Assembly (NCBI GenBank): GCA_012512865.1 | Contig: JAAZDH010000337.1 | Coordinates: 1-11,812, forward strand | Source of the DNA: Clostridiaceae bacterium | GTDB lineage: Bacteria; Bacillota; Clostridia; Acetivibrionales; DUMC01 | Direction of reading: 5' to 3' | DNA length: 11,812 bases | Shown here: piece after piece, positions 1-6,243 of the stretch | Numbering within the stretch: the first letter of the stretch is position 1 | Layout: the number at the start of each line of letters is the position of its first letter | Notes under the pieces: model-generated | What the model was told of the DNA's origin: nothing | The model's input: only the letters and a program-made list of their open reading frames with translations | Databases searched by the model: none | Position numbers and translations under genes: made by a program

Positions 1-1
1 G

Positions 2-61
2 TATGACAAGGATAAATATAAAGAAAATGCCTGGATAAATAAAGATAAAAAAGATAAATAA
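2..61 (+). CDS. Possible C-terminal end of an upstream gene (partial)
   Basis: The frame beginning at base 2 is open from the window edge to a TAA at 59-61 and reads as a charged, lysine-rich tail (YDKDKYKENAWINKDKKDK). A clear intrinsic terminator on the same strand follows about 130 bases later, so some + strand gene does end near here. Nothing in 19 residues identifies the product. The DNA is so A-rich that other frames are also partly open, so this is only the likeliest reading. Confidence 0.22.
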   Translation, partial: YDKDKYKENAWINKDKKDK

Positions 62-187
62 ATAAAATGCCGTGGAAATAAGAAAAAAGCTAATAAAGGG
101 AATAAAGAAAACAAGAAAAATACCGAAAAAAAAAAGAGAGAGTGATAGCCAGGTTTTAATATATAAAAATAAATTATATGCAGTACG

Positions 188-227
188 AAAATATGCCCTG
201 TGAATTACCTCGACAGGGTATATTTTT
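188..227 (+). terminator. Intrinsic terminator of the upstream gene
   Basis: A 14-pair stem forms between 188-201 (AAAATATGCCCTGT) and 213-226 (ACAGGGTATATTTT), with one G-T wobble and an 11-base loop. The 3' arm ends in a run of five T. It separates the unseen upstream transcript from the spoIIE control region. The 5' arm begins with four A, so weak termination on the opposite strand is also possible. Confidence 0.75.
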
Positions 228-237
228 GTAGTCACAA

Positions 238-268
238 GTTAGCTTATGTAGCCCCTCGTTAGCTTATG
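238..268. repeat. Pair of 11-bp direct repeats upstream of spoIIE
   Basis: GTTAGCTTATG occurs at 238-248 and again, identical, at 258-268. The period is 20 bp, about two helical turns, so both copies face the same side of the DNA. The pair lies about 70-100 bp upstream of the spoIIE -10 box and just after the preceding terminator. This could be an operator for an unknown regulator or a chance duplication. Confidence 0.5.
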
Positions 269-309
269 ATTAATATTGTCAATCAAATTCCGGATTCTGA
301 CAACCTTAT

Positions 310-343
310 GTGACAATGTTTACCGGGTGGTTTAGGATATAAT
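310..343 (+). promoter_or_regulatory. Candidate spoIIE promoter with a long spacer
   Basis: A perfect TATAAT lies at 338-343. The best -35-like hexamer is GTGACA at 310-315, 22 bp away instead of the usual 17; no -35 exists at normal spacing (315-320 is AATGTT). The Bacillus subtilis spoIIE and spoIIG promoters are known sigma-A promoters with 21-22 bp spacers that need phosphorylated Spo0A. TGACAA motifs at 298-303 and 311-316, and the inverse TTGTCA at 276-281, are imperfect matches (about 5 of 7) to the 0A box TGTCGAA. No exact 0A box is present, so regulation by Spo0A is inferred from architecture and gene identity. Predicted transcription start is near 350. Confidence 0.5.
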
Positions 344-391
344 CATTAACATGTTTTGGGAAATGCCAAGTGAAATGAAAAATGAAAAATA

Positions 392-2914
392 ATGAAACGA
401 AAGATATGTTATAAACAATGTAAACAAAAGATAAGGGGGCATAAAAAGTTGAAACCGGAAATTTCACTTCAAAAAAGACCTGCCAGTCTTGTAAGTTTAA
501 AAACCTCTTTTAAAACTTATTTAATTATACTGCCTGTTGCCTTCATGCTCGGGAGGGTTCTCCCGGCAAAAGGCATGGTACCTTTTGGCTTACCTTTTTA
601 TATAGCATCTCATACCTTGGATATAAGTAAAATTGCAGTTGCTTTTTTTGTCTTGATCGGGACCCTTACAGGAGGAGGAAAAAGCAAGATATTGACAACT
701 GTTTCAAGTATGATTCTATACAGTATTTTAAACGCTGTTCTTATAAACAAAATTTTCGCCAAAAAAGCCAATACAAGGGATAACAGTTCAAAATCCATGT
801 TAAACAATGTTCTGAACGCAAAATCATATTTAACTTATGCTGTTCCAGGATTATTCAGCTGCCTGATTATTGAAATTATTGCTGCCGCATGGCAGGGAAT
901 GCTTTTGTATGATGTTTTGATGGCAATACTAAATAGCCTTATCGTGTTTATAATGGTATTCATCTTTTGCAACTTTGCATTGTTGTTTGATAATAGTAAA
1001 GATACACATATACTGTCCAACGAAGAAATGATGAGCGTAATAATTACTTTTGCCCTTTCTTTTATAGGGCTGGGTGAAATAAAGCCGGCAGGTTTTAATG
1101 TGAGAAATATGACAAGCGTATTGGCAATATTAATATTTGGATACAGGTATGGCGTTAATGCCGGTACGGCTGTAGGGGCAATAACGGGCATAATTTCTGA
1201 TGTGCACTCGGCAACCGGGTTTTTCCTGGTTGGCTGTTATGCCTTTTGCGGCCTTTTGGCAGGCATATTCAGGAACCTTGGGAAGACTGGTTCCATCATT
1301 GGTTTTTTTATCGCGTATATTCTTGCCAAACTATATCTAAATGACCCAGCGATGGAAGGATTGATTCATCTTAAGGAAGTCCTGCTGGCTATACTTGTTT
1401 TTACGGTGCTCCCGTTAAAAATAATTATAAATATTGCGGAAATCCCGGGTTTTAAAACCGATATCCACGTGGACAGATCCATATTTAGCATTCGTACCAA
1501 GGACATGGTCGTAGAAAAACTGAACAGGTTTTCAAGAGTTTTTATGGAAGTGGCTAAAACTTTCAGGGAGATTGCAAGCGCGAAGACAGGTATAAACAAA
1601 CAGGATATATTATCCATGTTTGACCGTGTCGCAGACAGGGTATGCAAGGGTTGCAGCCTTTGCCTCCATTGCTGGGACAGGAATTTTTACAGCACATACC
1701 AGGTTTTGTTTAGAATCGTTGAGAAACTTGACAAGAAAGGATATATTGATAACGATGATATACCGGCTTATTTCCTGGAAAGGTGCGAACGTGTAAATGA
1801 CTTTGTACAAGCAGTTAATAACATGTATGAAATATTAAAAGTTGAAATGATGTGGAGGAACAAGCTGGGGGAAAACAGGGCTGTTATATCCTCGCAAATG
1901 GAAGAGCTGTCAAAAGTGATAGCCGGGCTTTCGGCAGAAATAGATACCCATATCGGGTTTAAAACGGAATTGGAAAACACCCTGGCATTCGTATTAAAGC
2001 GCGAAGGAATAAAGGTAGAGGAAGTTTCGGCTTTTGAGAATAAGTACGGGAAGTATGAAATTGGTATTTCCCATAAAGGTTGCAAGGGAAGAAGGTATTG
2101 TACCAATATCATAAGTAAAGTCGTCTCCCAGGTGGTGGAGAAAAAAATGGTAAAAGATAGTTACGGGTGCTGCAGGAAGGAAACTGCAAATCTTTGCGTA
2201 TTAAAGCTCGTGGAAGAAGAAAAATACTGTATTACAACAGGAATTGCGTGCGTTAACAAGTATGACGAAAAATATGGCTGTATATCACCGGTATCCGGGG
2301 ACAGTTATGCTTCCTTGAGCAGCAGTGACGGCAAACATATACTGGCATTAAGCGATGGAATGGGGTCCGGGGAGAAAGCAGCAATGCAAAGCAAGGCTAC
2401 AATCAAGTTAATTGAGCAATTCATAGAATCAGGAATTGACAGGAGTTCCACGGTTAAACTAATTAACTCGATATTGGCGTTGAAAACAAATGAAGATGAT
2501 TTCTCCACCATAGATTTATGCATAATTGATTTAAACGGAGGAGATATTGAATTTATTAAAATTGGCACTGCCCCAACCATTATCAGGAGAAAGGACAGGG
2601 TTGATATTATTAAAACCATTTCGCTTCCTGCAGGGATATTGAGCAACGTGGAAATAGAGCTTATAAGCAGGCAGCTTGATGACGGGGACATGGTAATAAT
2701 GGTGACTGACGGAGTGGTAGACGCTTTTACCGGTGAAAATGGGGGAAAGGAAGAAAAAGAAAAAATTCTTCAAAAATTTGTTGGTGAAATAAAGAGCATA
2801 AATCCACAGGCTGTTGCAGATATCATACTGGATGAAGCATATAAGAATTCAGGCAGCAAGCCTGCCGACGATATGACGGTAATAGCGGCAAAATTCTGGA
2901 AAAAGGCAATATGA
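392..2914 (+). CDS. spoIIE: Stage II sporulation protein E, PP2C-type serine phosphatase
   Basis: SpoIIE dephosphorylates the anti-anti-sigma factor SpoIIAA at the asymmetric septum, which frees sigma-F in the forespore; in the family it also interacts with FtsZ. Residues about 40-350 are very hydrophobic and fit the family's roughly ten membrane helices. Residues 360-600 form the regulatory/oligomerisation region. The C-terminal PP2C domain carries the metal-binding aspartates: D655 in SDGMGSGEKA, D773 in VTDG, and D826/D827 in PADDMT. An unusual CxxCxxCxxC cluster lies at C418, C421, C424 and C427. Length (840 aa) is close to the B. subtilis protein (about 827). Start choice is open: ATG 392 has no good Shine-Dalgarno, whereas an in-frame TTG at 449 is preceded by AAGGGGG (433-439) at 9-nt spacing and would give 821 aa. 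The gene appears intact and to be transcribed from the long-spacer promoter just upstream. I see no terminator after it. Confidence 0.96.
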   Translation: MKRKICYKQCKQKIRGHKKLKPEISLQKRPASLVSLKTSFKTYLIILPVAFMLGRVLPAKGMVPFGLPFYIASHTLDISKIAVAFFVLIGTLTGGGKSKILTTVSSMILYSILNAVLINKIFAKKANTRDNSSKSMLNNVLNAKSYLTYAVPGLFSCLIIEIIAAAWQGMLLYDVLMAILNSLIVFIMVFIFCNFALLFDNSKDTHILSNEEMMSVIITFALSFIGLGEIKPAGFNVRNMTSVLAILIFGYRYGVNAGTAVGAITGIISDVHSATGFFLVGCYAFCGLLAGIFRNLGKTGSIIGFFIAYILAKLYLNDPAMEGLIHLKEVLLAILVFTVLPLKIIINIAEIPGFKTDIHVDRSIFSIRTKDMVVEKLNRFSRVFMEVAKTFREIASAKTGINKQDILSMFDRVADRVCKGCSLCLHCWDRNFYSTYQVLFRIVEKLDKKGYIDNDDIPAYFLERCERVNDFVQAVNNMYEILKVEMMWRNKLGENRAVISSQMEELSKVIAGLSAEIDTHIGFKTELENTLAFVLKREGIKVEEVSAFENKYGKYEIGISHKGCKGRRYCTNIISKVVSQVVEKKMVKDSYGCCRKETANLCVLKLVEEEKYCITTGIACVNKYDEKYGCISPVSGDSYASLSSSDGKHILALSDGMGSGEKAAMQSKATIKLIEQFIESGIDRSSTVKLINSILALKTNEDDFSTIDLCIIDLNGGDIEFIKIGTAPTIIRRKDRVDIIKTISLPAGILSNVEIELISRQLDDGDMVIMVTDGVVDAFTGENGGKEEKEKILQKFVGEIKSINPQAVADIILDEAYKNSGSKPADDMTVIAAKFWKKAI

Positions 2915-3149
2915 CAAAAATACAAAATGTATCGTATAAATATATCACATAAGTATAATTAAAGCTGATTTTTTATAAACTAATTATTAGACATTAGGGA
3001 TAAACTTCCTTGTATATTGATTCATATTAATCTATTGTACTTGATTTAAGTTTATTATTTGAGTTTATTGCATTTGTTTAAGCTAATTTTTATTATTAAA
3101 AAAGCTTTGAAATTGGAAAAGATATAACTAATTTGAATGGAGGTTTTGT
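2915..3149. other. AT-rich spacer after spoIIE
   Basis: This very AT-rich stretch has no persuasive reading frame and no stem plus T-run that would terminate spoIIE. A weak inverted arm pair, AAGCT at 3080-3084 and AGCTT at 3103-3107, encloses A/T runs but has no adjacent T-tract. The only usable signal is a possible promoter near its end. Confidence 0.5.
3068..3096 (+). promoter_or_regulatory. Weak candidate promoter for the small anchored-protein gene
   Basis: TTGCAT (3068-3073) and TATTAT (3091-3096) are 17 bp apart, a sigma-A-like arrangement with a weak -35. In DNA this AT-rich such matches arise by chance, so support is modest. Transcription from spoIIE readthrough is equally possible. 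Confidence 0.25.
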
Positions 3150-3608
3150 ATGCCCATGGAAGAAATGCCGGGTGATATACCTCCGGGCGACGTGCCTGAA
3201 GAGAAAACACCGGGAAATGAAACTGATGGCGTGGAAAGAAGCATGGTTGAAAATACCGCGGATAACGTAAAGAAAATAATGGATATGTTTTTAGAAAGTG
3301 AAATATGCCATGAATGGGAGAGGCGTCATCATGACGGTAAGGATAAAAATTGCAATGATGATGAGGAGGATAAATATTACATCATTAAAGAAGCCCGGAG
3401 GATTGTAAGCAACCTGGTGAAAAAAGAATGTGAAATAAAGGAACAACGTGCAATATACCCCCAGGTAATATATCCATGCGGGACAGGCAATAAGATTCAA
3501 AAGAAAGGATATTCTCCAGGCATCGTAGATGCTGTTATTAATATTGCTCTTCTTGGCAGCGTGGCAGCCTTGTTGTTTTTCGTGATAAAAATAATCCTGT
3601 CATTATAA
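3150..3608 (+). CDS. Hypothetical small protein with C-terminal membrane anchor
   Basis: I do not recognise a family. The 152-residue protein has an acidic, proline-rich N-terminus (about residues 1-30), a highly charged middle with an EWERRHHDGKDKNCNDDEE stretch, and a single strongly hydrophobic segment at about residues 128-151 (VINIALLGSVAALLFFVIKI). There is no N-terminal signal peptide, so it looks like a tail-anchored protein with its soluble part in the cytoplasm. Translation support is good: TGGAGG at 3138-3143 lies 6 nt before the ATG. A second ATG in frame at residue 3 is a possible alternative. Four cysteines are present (in EICHEW, KNCND, KKECE and YPCG) without an obvious metal-site spacing. 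Its position after spoIIE suggests a possible sporulation or envelope role, but that is only context. Confidence 0.7.
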   Translation: MPMEEMPGDIPPGDVPEEKTPGNETDGVERSMVENTADNVKKIMDMFLESEICHEWERRHHDGKDKNCNDDEEDKYYIIKEARRIVSNLVKKECEIKEQRAIYPQVIYPCGTGNKIQKKGYSPGIVDAVINIALLGSVAALLFFVIKIILSL

Positions 3609-3942
3609 ACCTTTGGACAAAAACGTGGTAGAGTAATATTGTCGTAATAATATTGTTGAATATTGTTGTAAATATGCGGACGAAAAGAAAATAGAACCAT
3701 TTCCGTCGCCGGTTGTATCATGGGGAACGTCACCGTGTCCTACCGGAAGGATGAAAGCTTACCAGGTTAAATTTGCCCCATCATGGCATTGATTTTATTC
3801 CCTTTAAGTTATATTATATTGGTTGATGGATAAATAAATAGCATTTAATAAGCAGTATTTATTAATATGTATCAGTATGGAGTATTAATATACAAAATAT
3901 TAATATAGAAAAAAATATCAAAAAATATACAGGTATGGAGAA
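3609..3942. other. Intergenic region with tandem repeat and GC-rich islet
   Basis: These 334 bases hold no gene I can support. The decamer AATATTGTTG is tandemly repeated at 3649-3668, with a related AATATTGT at 3635-3642. Bases 3697-3787 are about 53% G+C by hand count, in contrast to the very AT-rich flanks. The islet contains ATGGGG (3720-3725) complementary to CCCCAT (3776-3781) and a small TCCT/AGGA hairpin around 3738-3751. It matches no riboswitch consensus I know. All frames through it lack a start with a ribosome binding site. The remainder is an AT-rich leader for the next gene. Confidence 0.5.
3789..3817 (+). promoter_or_regulatory. Candidate sigma-A promoter for the Yip1-like gene
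   Basis: TTGATT (3789-3794) and TATTAT (3812-3817) are separated by 17 bp. The -10 matches consensus at five of six positions and the -35 at four of six. It would leave an AT-rich leader of about 125 nt before the ATG at 3949. Confidence 0.35.
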
Positions 3943-3948
3943 GTGAAT

Positions 3949-4575
3949 ATGCATAATGTTGATAAATTGTTGAACATAATACTGTTCCCAAGGGAATTAT
4001 ACCTGAGGATTACAGGCAAAAGGCCAAGCCTTTATATGGGAATATTGTTCATAGGGCTTAAAGATGTTATATTTGTTTTATTATCAAATTACAAGGATTT
4101 ATTTATTGATAAAATACCAGGTGATATGCCTTTAAACATATTCCTGTCAATAATTTTTATCGTTGGCATGGGCATACTGGACGTGTGCTTTTTCTCGATT
4201 CCCTTGTTTGATTTATACAAGCGTTTCAAAAAGATTGGCAGTGTAAGGATTGACAGGGAACTCCTGGTTAAGCTGATGAAAGTCTATATTGTTGCCCATT
4301 TCGTGATATTGCCGGCAGAAATATTTATATTCATATTATTCTGGAATTCGGGCAACGGGATTAGCACGTTCCTTTTTTATTTATCCGGCGTCCTTTATAT
4401 TCTTATACCGATATGGTTTAGCGCCGCCATATCACGCGGGGTTGATACTTTATATAATTTTGTCCCCTTTTATAAATGGCTGTCTTTTGGAGCAATTCTC
4501 GTGTGGAACCATTTGCTTGGGTATGCCTTCTCATATATTATAGAAAGTTGGATTTTGCCGCTGTTTAGGTATTAA
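3949..4575 (+). CDS. Polytopic membrane protein, probably Yip1-family
   Basis: The protein (208 aa from this start) is strongly hydrophobic with about five membrane segments, roughly at residues 26-46, 58-86, 109-133, 138-163 and 173-200, and short charged loops such as DLYKRFKKIGSVRIDREL between the second and third. The opening, an amphipathic LLNIILFPRELYLRITGKRP preceding the first helix, together with the overall layout, is like bacterial Yip1/DUF1282-type proteins, whose biochemical role is generally unknown. That assignment is by appearance only. I chose ATG 3949 because GGAG at 3937-3940 sits 8 nt before it; a GTG at 3943, two codons earlier, would be only 2 nt from that site. No catalytic motif is visible, and no terminator is evident after the TAA. 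Confidence 0.75.
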   Translation: MHNVDKLLNIILFPRELYLRITGKRPSLYMGILFIGLKDVIFVLLSNYKDLFIDKIPGDMPLNIFLSIIFIVGMGILDVCFFSIPLFDLYKRFKKIGSVRIDRELLVKLMKVYIVAHFVILPAEIFIFILFWNSGNGISTFLFYLSGVLYILIPIWFSAAISRGVDTLYNFVPFYKWLSFGAILVWNHLLGYAFSYIIESWILPLFRY

Positions 4576-4749
4576 GCCGGAATTTAAAATTGTTTGTAAA
4601 AAATGCATGTCAAAATATGGGTGCGGCATTGCCCTTGCCAAACCGGAAATAATATTATATGATATATAGTAGTATATGCCATGGCAGCAGTAATACAGCG
4701 ATAATAACAGGAACACATGAAAGTACATGTGGGCAAAAGCACAGGCGGG

Positions 4750-4755
4750 TATAAT
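4750..4755 (+). promoter_or_regulatory. -10 box of the tRNA-Arg gene
   Basis: A perfect TATAAT ends 15 bases before the first tRNA nucleotide, placing the transcription start only some 8-10 nt upstream of the mature 5' end. That is typical for an autonomous tRNA gene. The region where a -35 should be (about 4727-4732) is a poor match to TTGACA. Confidence 0.45.
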
Positions 4756-4770
4756 ATGTTCTGGTAATGT

Positions 4771-4845
4771 GTCTCGGTGGCCTAATGGATAAGGCTGTGG
4801 ATTCCGGATCCACCAATGCGGGTTCGATTCCTGCCCGGGGCACCA
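4771..4845 (+). tRNA. tRNA-Arg, anticodon CCG
   Basis: The full cloverleaf can be drawn. The acceptor stem GTCTCGG pairs with CCGGGGC with two G-T wobbles. The D-arm is GCC...GGC around the AATGGAT loop. The anticodon stem GTGGA/TCCAC encloses TTCCGGA, with anticodon CCG at 4804-4806. The T-arm GCGGG/CCTGC encloses TTCGATT. The CCA end is encoded (4843-4845). It decodes CGG, an uncommon arginine codon beside the AGG used often by the neighbouring proteins. It has its own -10 box and terminator, so it is a single-gene unit between the Yip1-like gene and dusB. Confidence 0.97.
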
Positions 4846-4852
4846 GGTTTCT

Positions 4853-4897
4853 AAACACCAGTGTTCATGCGGGTACTGGTGTTTATTATTTTTTATT
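4853..4897 (+). terminator. Intrinsic terminator of tRNA-Arg
   Basis: AAACACCAGT (4853-4862) pairs perfectly with ACTGGTGTTT (4875-4884) over 10 bp, or 11 counting T4852-A4885, around a 12-base loop. A T-rich tail including six consecutive T follows. It lies just 7 nt after the CCA end and insulates dusB from the tRNA transcript. Confidence 0.87.
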
Positions 4898-4946
4898 TGA
4901 TATTTATTGTTTTAATATTAGTTAAAGCATTAATTAATGCGCAGTT

Positions 4947-4996
4947 TACGATAGAGCTGTTTTAAAAATGCTGTAATGTGCTATAATGTTATCGTA
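4947..4996 (+). promoter_or_regulatory. Candidate extended -10 promoter of dusB, flanked by an inverted repeat
   Basis: TGcTATAAT at 4979-4987 is a perfect extended -10 element, which would explain the lack of a good -35 near 4959-4964 (GTTTTA). The promoter is bracketed by a 7-bp inverted repeat, TACGATA at 4947-4953 and TATCGTA at 4990-4996. Its second arm would overlap the transcription start, so it could be an operator or chance. Predicted start near 4994 gives an untranslated leader of about 90 nt. Confidence 0.45.
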
Positions 4997-5083
4997 GTTT
5001 TTGTAATGCATCGCAACGTGTTGTAATAAAAATGCATAAATGATACCGGCATACCATGTAAACTTGATAAAATAGGAGGCTTT

Positions 5084-6076
5084 ATGCGGATTGGCAGCGT
5101 TGAGCTCGAAAACAACGTATTCCTTGCACCCATGGCAGGAATCACGGACATGCCTTTCAGGGTCCTGTGCAGGGAGCAGGGATGCGGCCTTATGTACACG
5201 GAAATGGTGAGCGCAAAGGGTATAAGCTACGGGGATGCAAAGAGCTTCAGGCTTGCTGAAATCCGCGGGGAAGAAAAGCCTGCGGCAGTCCAGATTTTTG
5301 GCTCGGATCCTTTTATAATGGCGAAGGTGGCGGAAAAATTAAACGATTCCAAGGCTGACATAATTGACATAAACATGGGATGTCCCACGCCAAAAATCAC
5401 GAAAAATGGAGAAGGATGCGCCCTCATGCTGGATATAAACCTTGCGGGAAGTATTATAAGGGATGTAGCAAGGGCATCGGAAAAACCAGTAACCGTAAAG
5501 CTAAGAAAAGGGTGGGATTCATCCCATGTAAACGTGGTTGAGCTTGCCAAGGTCGCAGAGGAAAACGGGGCAAAGGCGGTTGCCGTGCATGGAAGGACAA
5601 GGGACATGTTTTACAGCGGTAAAGCTGATTGGGATATAATTGCAAGGGTAAAGAAAGCCGTATCCATTCCTGTTATAGGAAACGGAGATGTTTTTACGCC
5701 CCGGGATGCAAAGAAAATGCTTGAAAGCACGAAATGTGACGCCATAATGATAGGAAGGGGGGCCCAGGGCAACCCCTGGATATTCAGGAACGTGCTCCAT
5801 TACTTAAAAACCGGCGAGATTCTTCCCGGGCCTTCCAACGAAGAAAAGCTTCGTATGATAATCCGGCACATGGATATGTTAATCGGGCAAAAAGGAGAAT
5901 TTATCGGTGCCAGGGAAATGAGAAAGCACATTGCCTGGTATATAAAGGGGATGAGAAATGCAACCCGGGTAAAACAGGAAATATTCAGGCTTTCAAGCAA
6001 AAATGAGATTATAGGTGTGCTGAAGAGGTATTTAATTGAAGAAACAAGTGAAGAAACAGTGAATAAACAGCTGTAG
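5084..6076 (+). CDS. dusB: tRNA-dihydrouridine synthase B
   Basis: This FMN-dependent enzyme reduces specific uridines in the tRNA D-loop to dihydrouridine using NAD(P)H. The N-terminal TIM barrel begins with APMAGITDMPFR (15-26). The catalytic cysteine is C100 in MGCPTPKITKNGEGCAL. VHGRTR and the FMN phosphate-binding GNGDV and GRGAQGNPW motifs follow in order. The C-terminal helical tRNA-binding part contains MRKHIAWYIKG. The length, 330 aa, is normal for DusB. AGGAGG at 5074-5079, 4 nt before the ATG, supports the start. The gene lies directly downstream of a tRNA gene but is insulated from it by a terminator; it probably starts the dusB-mrfA-mrfB cluster. Oddly, after the TAG stop the same frame continues for 33 lysine-rich codons (separate entry). 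Confidence 0.96.
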   Translation: MRIGSVELENNVFLAPMAGITDMPFRVLCREQGCGLMYTEMVSAKGISYGDAKSFRLAEIRGEEKPAAVQIFGSDPFIMAKVAEKLNDSKADIIDINMGCPTPKITKNGEGCALMLDINLAGSIIRDVARASEKPVTVKLRKGWDSSHVNVVELAKVAEENGAKAVAVHGRTRDMFYSGKADWDIIARVKKAVSIPVIGNGDVFTPRDAKKMLESTKCDAIMIGRGAQGNPWIFRNVLHYLKTGEILPGPSNEEKLRMIIRHMDMLIGQKGEFIGAREMRKHIAWYIKGMRNATRVKQEIFRLSSKNEIIGVLKRYLIEETSEETVNKQL

Positions 6077-6178
6077 AAAAAAGTAAAGAAAAAAGCGAAG
6101 AAAGAAGCTGGTAAAAAAGCGAAGAAAAAGCAAACAAAAAAGCCGGCGAAAAAGCGGAGAAAGAAAAAAGCGGAGTAA
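6077..6178 (+). other. Lysine/alanine-rich open frame in phase with dusB after its amber stop
   Basis: From the dusB TAG (6074-6076) the same frame runs 33 codons to a TAA at 6176-6178. It reads as a basic repeat-like tail containing AKKEAGKKAKKKQTKKPA and ending KKRRKKKAE. There is no ATG, GTG or TTG within it, so it could be translated only by stop-codon readthrough. The other two frames close within about a dozen codons. It may be a degraded ancestral C-terminal extension of DusB, an occasionally read-through RNA-binding tail, or simply a purine-rich spacer. Bases 6077-6231 contain only 21 pyrimidines in 155. Confidence 0.4.
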
Positions 6179-6243
6179 GAATAGAATAAGAGAGTGAAGA
6201 AAAAGCAAAGAAAATGTGAGGAGACAAGAGGTGTTGTTGCCGT

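Noticed and set aside
62..203. Lysine-rich open frames after the TAA at 59-61, including a GTG-started 43-codon frame from 72
   Set aside because: At least two frames are open here because the DNA is nearly all A and G. Neither has a ribosome binding site, and the longer one runs into the terminator stem.
3080..3107. Terminator-like AAGCT...AGCTT stem after spoIIE
   Set aside because: Only five pairs before an interrupted A/T stem, and no T-run follows on either strand.
3637..3790. Short proline-rich frame through the GC-rich islet (contains EPFPSPVVSWGTSPCPTGRM)
   Set aside because: It looks protein-like but has no usable start codon in frame. A second frame through the same bases is also open, so I could not support it as a gene or a pseudogene.
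4576..4760. T-box or other riboswitch upstream of the tRNA gene or dusB
   Set aside because: No T-box sequence, specifier loop or known aptamer core could be found in either spacer. The only strong stem is the tRNA terminator.
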